The translations under genes were made by a program, and so were the position numbers. A DNA stretch of 64,000 nt from Sarcocystis neurona (taxonomy: Eukaryota > Apicomplexa > Conoidasida > Eucoccidiorida > Sarcocystidae), in contig KL647297.1 of the NCBI GenBank assembly GCA_000727475.1, positions 1,521,295 through 1,585,294 on the forward strand, written 5' to 3'. Every line of letters begins with the position of its first letter. The first letter of the stretch is position 1. Below, in pieces: positions 34,401 to 64,000 of this stretch. The notes below the pieces were generated by a model. That model had not been told where the DNA came from. It searched no databases and saw only the letters and a list, made by a program, of their open reading frames with translations.

Positions 34401-36240
34401 CGCAGCTGCGTCATGGCATGCAGACACTGTGCGTGTAGCAGCGGGGGAGGCCAGCGAAGAAGCTGGTGTTGTCGGCCATGCTGGCGACTACGCTGCGGGT
34501 CGTTTTGAAGAAGAGGAAGGGCTGCAACAGCTATCGTTTAGAGAAGAACAGAGAGTCGGGCAGCGGATGCAGCTGTACTTCGCTGCTCAGCAGGATGCAG
34601 CAGAAGCGTTAGAAGAGACGGGTGGCCCACCGCAGCTGTCTTCTTCTTCGACCTCCGCGCCGAGCGCTGCTCTGCGTGCTGCAGCAGCAGCAGAGTACCA
34701 GCACGTGCACCTGCATCCCCGTGCTGGAGCAGCAGCGGCGTCAGCAGCGGCAGCAGGACAGCAGGAGCTGCGCCACCACCGCACAGGACCAGCTGGCAGG
34801 CAGTCGGAAGACGTCGCACCCGGGGGGGGTCAGAAGGAGCCAGCAGAACAAGCGACGGAAGGGCGAGCGCAGGAGGACGCAGCAGAAGAAGCAGCAGGAG
34901 GACAGCGGGATGCTGCAGGGGAAGGAGAGGAGGACGCTACAGTGGCAGAGGGAGCAGCGAGAGAGTGTCTGCCCTATTCTAGGAGGGGGAGTGGAGCATT
35001 TGCTGCTGACACAGCAGAACCAAAGTTTAGCTTCCAGCAGCAGAACTTCCGGCTGCCTTTATTAGGCGCTCTTGGCCTGAGTGGTGCAACAGGAGCAGCA
35101 GCAGATACAGGAACAGCCTCTCGCGATGTTGCAGGAGATACGGTGATGGCTGCTGCGTATACAGCCTCTGCGACCGCACGACGAGGAGCCCCAGGAGACT
35201 GGACTGCTGCTAGCCGCGGGCCAAGTGACGCATGTAGCCAGCGGACAGCGCAGCAGGCCTTAGCCGACCGCACGCGAATGCCTCCTTACCGCGCAGCTAG
35301 CCAAGCCTCAGGTAGCCACCAAGCGTCAGCTGCCCGCATGGGGACAGAGCCGACCGCGCACTCTCTGCCTTTTCCCAGTCGGTCCTGCAGTCTATCATTT
35401 GAGACAAGTCTGGCTGCCTCGGGATGCAACGATTTGCTTGCTGCTGGCAATGTAGAGGAAAATTTTCTTCGAGCGTCTGAGACTCCTCCTCTCTTCGCCT
35501 CTGCTGCGGCTGCGGAAGAAGAAGAAGAAACCGCTAGAGAAGGTCGGCCTGCAGCAGCTGCTGCTGCAGACGAGGCTATTGCTTCTGCTCCTGGTACTCC
35601 ATCTTCGTCGGAACGAGCTGCCGCTCTGGGTGCCGCAGGGCTGTCTGCCAATGCCGCTGCTGCTGCTACTGGAGGAGGAGGACCTTGTGCGGCTGCTGCT
35701 GCTGCTGCAGATGACGGAGTTGCTGCGGCGACGGCAGAGGGCGAAGCAACGGGAGGCAGAGGAGAAGTTGTGGATAGGGAAGGTGCTGCCGTTGCTGGGG
35801 ACGAGCAGCGGGGAACTGCTGCTGCTGTTTTCGATCAAGCCGAAGATACTTACTATGCGGAGGGTCTGCTGGAGAGGAGAGCGGACGCGTATTTGGCTGG
35901 GGCTGGTGCTGCTGCACTGCCACATGCGAAGACGCTGCTACCGGATGGAGCTGTTGCGCAGCAGCTACAGGAGGCGCAGGGGGCGGAGGGGGACCAGCAG
36001 CAGCAGCAACACTTCTGGGTGTCTCAAGACGTTGCCGGGCCACCTGCAGCAGCAGCGTCAGCAGCACCTCCTGCAGCAGCTGTTGAAGCGTACGTGGGCG
36101 GCCTGAGCGACTTGCAGCAACAAGATGGGGAAGAAGAAATGATGGAAGACGCGCAGCACTCCCATCATCTTCTGGAGACAGAACCGCAGCACTACATCCC
36201 CACGCCCTTTCAAACACATTTCACTCCCTGGCAGCAATGA
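31470..36240 (+). CDS. Giant ApiAP2 gene, part after the frame change, to the stop
   Basis: This frame (about 1,590 codons to TGA at 36238-36240) takes over at the A4G6 run. It first reads KGGAAAGHGEAAAGDAGNA, then a unique stretch SELSAEDLTKLLLHCAVWEA and SKCWLLRVKT (31546-31635). This looks like a degenerate AP2 hairpin followed by low-complexity sequence and a basic helix (AKKQALVRARRWLRRRI, 31990-32040). The rest is Gln-rich (32320-32720 and 33700-34280) and Ala/Glu/Ser-rich, with unique islands such as the terminal HYIPTPFQTHFTPWQQ. The joined reading depends on an indel or on a small intron. A 26-bp GT..AG interval at 31510-31535 would also restore frame but is shorter than normal introns. 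A separate downstream gene cannot be excluded. Confidence 0.6.
31585..32064 (+). other. Degenerate AP2-like module with internal insertion
   Basis: HCAVWEADSKCWLLRVKT has the same W-to-W spacing of seven as the other two AP2 hairpins. About 95 low-complexity residues follow. Then IYFEAVM (about 31927) and, after an Ala/Asp spacer, the basic helix AKKQALVRARRWLRRRI, which fits A...A...AR. The FS motif and helix Gly are not clear, so this is a weak match by pattern only. Confidence 0.35.
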
Positions 36241-39200
36241 ATCTCTCAAACCTTGCTATACATATATATATACATACATAAACAAACATACAGATTTCAC
36301 GTAGATTCTCTCCCTCTTTTTGTATGTATGTTTATATGTATGTACGCGTATGTGTAATGCGTCTTATGTACACATATACATGCGTACATACAGATTTCAC
36401 TTGAATTCTCTCTCTTCTTCTGTGTATGTATATACATACTTATATATATATATACGTGTACCTAGCGTGCATGTCCTTGCGTAGCTGTACACGTGCACGC
36501 CGACTATATTATTGCGTGTGTGGCAGTGAATATACTTTATCTCTCTTTCTCTCTTTCACTGCGTGTAGACGGGTCCCACAGGGATGTTCGTTTGTTTGTG
36601 AAAAGATGCATGCGGATGTGTCTATGCGTATGCTAGCATGCCTGCGTCCCCTCCCCCACACGTACCGCGAAGCATCCCTATAGCTAAATCTTATTAAGGA
36701 GTTCGGTTGTAACAGTTTTGTTGTACCAGCAGTCGACAGGTGCTCACCAAATCTCGAGGCCGCGGGAAGGTTGCCGGCTTTGTAGTCCCAACAGGTACAC
36801 GCAAAGTCGCTGGACTTTGGGACTGCGACATTCACCAGGATTTCCGTTTTCCTACACGTTTTCATCCCATTCAACAAAAGTAATATGGAAGAATAGCTTC
36901 GTTAGTAACAGCGTGGCGATCGATTCAAGCCAGTAGCGGCGTGCAGTGGTTAAGTGGAGATAAGAGGAACACAGAAGGGACGTCCGCTCAGCAAATACGT
37001 ACCGTGTATTGCCAGTGCACGCAAAAGAAACGTGCTCGTTCTCTCGTGCATCGCAACATAGCGACTGGCTGACGCAAAAAAATTCAGCCATGTTTTTATT
37101 GCCACATGTGTCTACTATTTTGAGTAAACCTGGCTTGTCAAATACGTCTGCCCGAGTCCATATTTGCCCGTAACTAGTGAATCAAGATGAACGTCTGATC
37201 AACATTTGCAGGTGTAGGCGCACATCCACTTGTAGAGTACAGGGGGACGCTTCTCGTGGATACCACCTGGCTGCAGGACCCTGTCTATTGACACACGAAT
37301 GCATGAGACGTCGCGTCTCCGCACATTCCTGCTGCCACTGTTTATAGAGAACTACGAAGCAGAAGGTGACCCCTTGATTACAGCTAGTCAGTAGAAGGCC
37401 CCACGTGTCCGCGCCAGGTTGAAGTGCCACGACTCACAGGAACGTTTCTTGATGTAGACACATCAAGCGCCTGATGTCTCCATTGACGCCAAAGTTATTC
37501 GGAGATTCAAAGGATGCTTCCCGTGTACTGGTTATGGTCAGAAGCGCAGCAACCGAAAAGTAGGTAGTAAAGGCTGCGCGAGTGCGTGGAGGTCCACCAC
37601 ACAGTGAAGAAAGATCACGACAAAAGTCGCAAAGACCCGCCTCTGTGCATTTGGGTTGGCAAGGACGAAATCTGGGCTCCATTTGGCACGGACACGCTTC
37701 CAGCAGACATCACGTTGCAGCACGAGAAATATCTGCAGCACTGTCCCTTCCACGCGTGCGTGCCAGTACACACACGTGCATGGATTTATTTGTATACATA
37801 CGTATATACAGACGTATACACGAGAATAGTCACGTGGGTCTATTCATATGGGTATATGCATACATGAGGGTACATTCACATAATTATACGCCGATCCTGT
37901 CCCCAGTTGCTGAGTTACCGTACTCGTGGTAATTTGCTACTGTCGAAGCGAGTATTGCGTACACTACGTAAGCGTACGTCTGTGTCACACATGCTGAGGC
38001 AGAGCTCCACCGTCCATGCTTCTGCGCACATAAGGCACAGAGGAGGCTGATGCCTTCGTCCAATATCTGATATGCTACACAGCACACGAGTTGCCATTAA
38101 CGTGTATGTATACGAACACGTTTGCCTACGTGTATATTTAAGGGAACAAGTAAGGTGGTGGCATAAAATAGTGTACAGTTGAATACTACTTGACACAGAA
38201 TACTTTGTACAAATTGTGTGCAAGAACATATTGATACCCAGATGTACCACGCATGACATATTTTTAGATGGACAGATAAATTGAGATATGAATAAGTTGC
38301 GTATCACGGGTCTGTGTTGCCACCAGTTTACGTGCGTACACGACTGTATACGGGTTGGTCGTAGGTAGGTGGCGGTGGAATACACGGAATGTGAGCATCT
38401 TTTCTTTGATACGAGACGAAGCGCAATAGATCCACGCACTTGCGAGAACACTTTTTCTCCTGTTTCAGAGGTGCAAGGCGCGAGGTTTACGACGGTCGCA
38501 GACGGCGATTATTCTTATGGCTGCTCTAACTTCGCTGTCGTGCCTCTGCCGTGGTTGCGCACGTGTACGCAGGCACGTCTAGGTAAACCCGTTTCGCGCA
38601 GGAGCCTCCTTACACATATATTCATATATACATAATTACGCATCCATTTATATTTATACCATTGACTTCCTAACTGCTTGCAGACAGGTTCTCTCTTTTT
38701 ACGCATGCACGGACGTATAGGTGTGTTCACGTGCATACGTACATACACTTAAAGGAGAACACAGCCGCTGAAGATCCACGTGGATATTGTTTGTAAAGGG
38801 TTTAATGACAATTGGAGCCTTGCAAGGGTAATGGAACTGGCCAGCACACACCCGCCTGCGCGAGGACGAAATAGAAGACCCTGGGGCAAGTTTTTCGGCA
38901 GGAATTCCATATGAGCTCTCGTGGAACTAGGTCTGCCTCAGGCGGTAGGGCAACGTTCTACGAAATCCATGTGTGCGTGTGATTATGTGCACTTTTAGAT
39001 GTGCGCGGGATAAACACGATGAAGTTCGCATTCATGCTCACTAGTAAAACGGCTACGGTCACTCGCGCCAATGAGGAAAAGCATTGTTTGGGCAGTGTTT
39101 GAGCCGCGCTTCCAGAAATTATATTTGAAGATTGCGTACTTTTCAGTACCTACGGGGAGGGCGGCACTCCTCCATCTGTTACGAAGCTTAGGAGAACACG

Positions 39201-42200
39201 AACTACCGTACCATTACTTGTTCCTCACTGAACAGAAGTGTCGGACGCCTCCAGCTACTGCATAGCACTTTTGTGTACAACATTGCGAGGGCTCTGTCGG
39301 TTCTCAGGACACTAGCAGAGGCCACACTCCCGCAAGCGTCTGATAAAGGCGGGTTTTCAGTCAAAGGGCCTCTAAAATTACTTCTTCTTTCTCGCTCCAC
39401 TAGATCTGTAGTACTGCAGCTGCTACATTGAAGCTTGTGCGAGACAAGTCATCGGAATTTTGCAATTTTCTTGTGGAAAGAATAATTGGTGTTCCGTTGG
39501 ACGTGTCGTGGTTGTTGTGCCGCTGTATGAATGCGACAGTCGAGGGATATCAAAGAAGTGCCAAGTTTGCTTGTCGGTCCGTCCCGCACGAGATCCTCAA
39601 CAAGTGGCAATTTCTTGTTGACAACAAACACAGGCACGCGACTTTCCTGTTTCTGTTGAGGGAATATCCAAGGACCATCCAAAGTACGTAAGTCACTGCC
39701 GTCTCTCCCACAAGGCTGAAGCTGAATAGCTGTCGCTTTCGAAAATTTCAATGAATGCGCAGCAGCTTAAAATTAAAGTAAACCGTCATTCCTTTTAAAG
39801 CGCAAGGCAAAATCGAGCCGTCTTTGTCTTGTGTGCCTCGCTGCTGAAAACAAGGAGACACGCCCTCCAATAGCCTCCGTATTACTCATCTTCAGACAGT
39901 GGTTTATGGGGGGTGGAAGGGACCACCCTACACAGACACACACACGCACACACGCACCCGCACACGCACGAGCGCACACCAACAAATAATACTCGAATCA
40001 ATTCTTTTTTCTCCGTTGTCTTCCTTTGCACGTCCTCGCTTCCACTTTATATCCCTATTTCATCCATCTGCTCTCTCATATCTGGCTACACTCCCTCTTC
40101 CCTTTCTTTCCCTCCCTCCTGTTTTTACATCACTTCATCTCGCATCCTCGTGATTCCCCCTTTCTATTTTCGTCGTTCGTTCGCTCTTTCCCCCTTGGCT
40201 TTTTTCTTCCTGACTTTGCCTCACCTTCGAAGCTCTTCACTTTCCGCCCCACTCTCCACGTGCTTGTACCGCAGGGTTTCGTTTTCGCTCCTCCACATTC
40301 GTCATTATCTCCACTACTTTTGTTCTTCTCTGTATCTTTCTACCACTATTCCATTTGTCTTCCATGCACCCGAGAATACATGCAATATTTGTTCTTCTCG
40401 TCCTCCCGCCTCGTGCGTAATCAACCACAGTGCGCATCTAGCGCACAGTCCATCCCAGTTCCTCCGGTGCACTACACAAATTTTCCAACTTCTCTCCCTC
40501 AGTTTCACTTTTTTTTTCTCCCACGTGTTCCCTCACTAATTGTAGGCTTCCCGTTAGTTCACTAAAGTACTGTTGTATCTTCCTACGCCTCTGCTTTCCC
40601 CACCCTCGCTTACACTGTACCGATTTTTTCCCGGACTCGTTGGCGTCCGTTGATCCTTTCCCACAAAAATCCTTCACCGCACACACACTTGATGAACTAC
40701 CTACACAGGTGAAGTACAAATCTGTCTACTCCTCCATCCGTGTAGATGCCCCGCATAAAAAACGACGTCTCGACAATCCCTTTGCTCTGGCGAGGATACA
40801 GGTGCCTTCGGGAGTGAAAGAGGAATTTTTCTTCCCTTCCGTTGCTTTCGTCCACGTGGGTGCTGGATTTCGGTCGACGACTGACCTTTGTAAACCCTTC
40901 CGCTATCTGAAATGGTAGGAGCCGCGTCTTGTTTCTAGTGAAGGCGTCTCTGAAAGGAATTCAAGCTCCCTCCGCGCACTTTCTCCGATTTGAATAGTTT
41001 AAGCTTACAAACATACAATGAATGAACGGACTCCTCTTACGGCTCTGAGAGCTGACGGCAGCAGTGACGCAGACCTGCTTGCAGCTCGAAGTGTGTGTAC
41101 GCAGAGGAATCCACCATACCATACGTTTGCAGTCTTTTGATATATGTGTATATATTTGAATATGTGTTTGTGAACACACCTGTAGATGTATAAATATATC
41201 GCATTTCTCTTACACGTATCCGTCTGAATACGTATACATATATTTGCGTAGATGTGTAAATAAGCCTAAGCACATTCTGCCTCTACCTCTGTGTGTAGAC
41301 CCATGAGTATTACAATGTATAGGCATACGCAGATCTCTAGACTCACGTATGCAGGTGCGAACTTATATATAGATATATGTGGCTACGTACGAGTGAACAC
41401 ACCGGGGCGTATATAGCCACACATGCAAGCGTATGCATCTAAGTACTTATAGATGTATATATATATATATGTATACACGTCTGTACACCGATATCTGTAG
41501 ACGCACATGGACTCCTATTCATGGATATGTGTGGAATTTTCTTACGTCCCACGTACGTCGTGTTCATACGTGTGCAGTCAAAATCGCCGCCTATACACCT
41601 GCTATCTATAGTATAGCTGTGTGTGTGCACTCCAGCCTACTAAGGCCATCTACCTCTATGGCTTCATATTTATATGTATATACGTATTTAAACCACTAAT
41701 GTTTGTACCTATAGATACCCGTAGGTAGCTGTTCATGTGCGCTCCGGCTACATACATTTAAACGACCAAATTTGTACCTCTAGAGATCCATGTGTAGGTG
41801 TGCGTGTGCACTCCAGCTTAACAAGGCCACCTACCGATATGACCACACATGCATACATATATACATATATACATATATATGTATACACCCCGTTAAACGA
41901 CTAAAGTTTGAAAGTGTAGTTGCGCCTAGAATTTCCGTACATACATAAACGCTGACAGCACTTGCAAGTCGGTTAATATCTCCGGTGTTTGTGATGATGT
42001 TTTCCTCCCTCATATATATACCTCTCTATACCTTTTTCTTTTGAGAAGACCTTTTTCTTCCCCTCTGCGCACACCCGCCTCTGTGTGTCTCATCGGTGTG
42101 TATGCCCACTATACGTACATTCATGCCACAGCTGCATGTACCCAAGCGTGCACACACACATACACACATATATATGTACATCAAGCATACACTTCTTGAC

Positions 42201-42467
42201 CTCAGCGACTGAAACAATCGCCTGAAGTAATTCTTTCGCCGCAGTAGAAGTCTCCAGAGGATTCACGTATGATTGTCATCTCTCCTGATACGTATGCAGA
42301 TATGTGTACATGTTTGCCCGAATAATAAATATCGTTGCATGCATGTGCCATCCACAGTATTGTCGTTCTGAGGTGTATTCTCGTTTTCTCTTCCCCACAG
42401 CCGCCCTCCGTGGGCGCGTCGCGTGCAGTCATTTGTTCGGCATTTCGCAGATAAATAACTCGCTTAG
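36241..42467. other. Intergenic region between the ApiAP2 gene and MCM2
   Basis: 36241-36680 and 41000-42300 are TA/TG microsatellites. 36690-39900 is a segment of mixed sequence almost free of trinucleotide repeats, with short open frames on both strands (for example + 39428-39691, start MKLVRDKSSEFCNFLVERI, and + 39071-39265) and no recognised family. 39930-39980 is a CA repeat and 40000-40660 is pyrimidine-rich. A + frame at 40640-40918 (MASVDPFPQKSFTAHTLDEL) follows it but has no known match. I call no gene. The MCM2 promoter must lie near the right end. Confidence 0.5.
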
Positions 42468-62676
<20,209 letters not shown>

Positions 62677-63186
62677 GTGAGCACCCCTTCTCTTCCCCCG
62701 GGAAAAGGCAGCAGCCGCAGAGTTTGCCGCACAACGCGAAGGATGAAGGACAGCAGGGAAAAGGAGAGGACGGAGGGGGGGAGAAGCAGAAGAAAAGGAG
62801 GGGGGGGCGGAAGAAGAGGAAGGGACCGAAAATATGGACATGTGTAGTGGGCAGGCGGATACGTGTAAAGAGAAGGAAAGGAAGAGCCCGGCGGCAATTC
62901 GTCGAAAGGGACTTCCCCCCCGCTGCGTCACTGGCAAACCGGTGCAGTGCGTATCACTTGCGTCTATATCTGTGCCGCGCATGCGTGGGGAGAACTTCTC
63001 TGCTGAAGAAGGAAGAGCCCGGGCAAATCCTCCGAAGCGCCTCACCTGTTGAGATGGACTCCCGCAGCTGCCTGCATGCACACACATGGTGGCCGTAAAT
63101 ATGTCGGAAGAGAGAGAGAGAGAGAAACAGCAAGAAACAAACACGCACAGGCAGCAGGACGTATACAGATATGTACTGCCTACAGA

Positions 63187-63560
63187 ATTGTTTTCACGAG
63201 AACACGTATATCTATATAGAGAGAGACACACAGCAGCATGCAGCAGTGTACACGTAGGTATGTGCGTGTACACCGGTGTCTCTGTATTTGCGTCAGGATG
63301 CGAAGGTTGATATCCATAGGCATTTACATACGTGTGCATATGTAGAGAGCCAGTGACACCTGCAGGCAGCAGTGTACATATATATATTGCATATACAGTT
63401 GTTTTCACGAATATCAATAAATATATACACAGAGACAGAGAGCGCCAGGAGCCTGCAGCAGTATACATATATGCGTTTACGCGGGTGTGTATCTATATAT
63501 GTTTGAAGATGCGGAGGTTGACATATATAGGCGTCTATGTAGATAGAAAGATTTTCCTTC
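63187..63560. repeat. About 212-bp diverged tandem repeat in the last MCM2 intron of the window
   Basis: TTGTTTTCACGA recurs at about 63188 and 63399, followed in each copy by ACAGAGAGAG-like purines, a GCAGCAGT.TACA element, and GATGCGAAGGTTGA or GATGCGGAGGTTGA. The two copies are interrupted by TA runs. No exon was found between 62677 and 64000. Confidence 0.7.
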
Positions 63561-64000
63561 ACGAAAATGTTCATCTACGTGTTTGCGGCTCAGGAGGGTT
63601 CGACGTACTACGCTCGTATCTCTCCACGCGTGTTCATATTTAGACACATTTGTAGATACATAAATCTACAAATGTGTGTATCTCTACGATATCACGGACT
63701 GCACTTGAGCCCGACCTTTGAAACTTTAAAGAAGAACTACCTTCTTCAAACACATCTCAGACACTCCCACATATGCATATACATCTGTTTTAGTCTATAT
63801 AAAAGGATGTATGTGTCTATGTATGTACGTTCGTATGTGCCTATACGTTGTACACATATATTCATCTGCACCTATTCACATATATATATATATATATATG
63901 AATATACGTACTTCTTTTCTATCGGACTACATACCCATATATATATATATATTTGTCGGAGTCTCTATGCATCTACGTGTATGTATGTATGTATATGTAT

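Noticed and set aside
36690..39900. tRNA or rRNA genes in the repeat-poor island
   Set aside because: No cloverleaf with a GTTCRANYC-type T-loop and no rRNA-like conserved stretch was found by eye.

Overview
The window looks like nuclear DNA of a coccidian apicomplexan, most likely Eimeria or a close relative. Three things point there. Trinucleotide CAG/GCA/AGC repeats run through very long open frames and encode runs of Gln, Ala, Ser and Leu, as is known for repeat-rich segments of Eimeria genomes. There are ApiAP2-type DNA-binding domains, a family typical of apicomplexans. Genes are intron-rich with GT-AG introns. No bacterial, organellar, CRISPR, tRNA or rRNA signal was seen. All gene calls are on the + strand.

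Layout. 1-58 is the end of an intron. 59-7558 is the 3' part of a large repeat-rich gene with an ApiAP2 domain; its frame changes at a G11 run near 2672-2682. 7559-8811 is GCT/CTG-rich DNA with no confident gene. 8899-13044 encodes a Gln-rich protein of unknown function. 13045-15274 is minisatellite and TA/TG microsatellite DNA. 15275-18895 holds two or three small exons of an unidentified gene, the first resembling the start of a J-domain. 20138-21337 is an Ala-rich open frame of uncertain status. 23011-36240 is a giant ApiAP2 gene: a 34-codon first exon, then a very large exon whose frame changes near 31470. 36241-42467 is intergenic, including a segment unusually poor in repeats. 42468-62676 and beyond is MCM2, the replicative helicase subunit, with 11 exons in phase found here; its C-terminal exons lie past the window. 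62677-64000 is the next MCM2 intron.

The most interesting signal is in the ApiAP2 genes. Both have an AP2 domain split into two halves by long low-complexity sequence at about the same structural position, the beta2-beta3 hairpin: about 469 residues in the first gene and 157 in the second. A third, weaker AP2-like module in the second gene shows the same arrangement. MCM2 likewise has an Ala/Gly insertion of about 107 residues just before its AAA+ core, and its roughly 2.6 kb of coding sequence is spread over more than 20 kb. Repeat expansion has therefore entered domain loops, linkers and introns alike. Because CAG repeats contain no stop codons, open frame length alone is poor evidence here, and I relied on conserved motifs, splice sites and exon phase.

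Functionally, the window pairs two putative sequence-specific transcription regulators with a core replication gene. Nothing in the sequence links them in one pathway.
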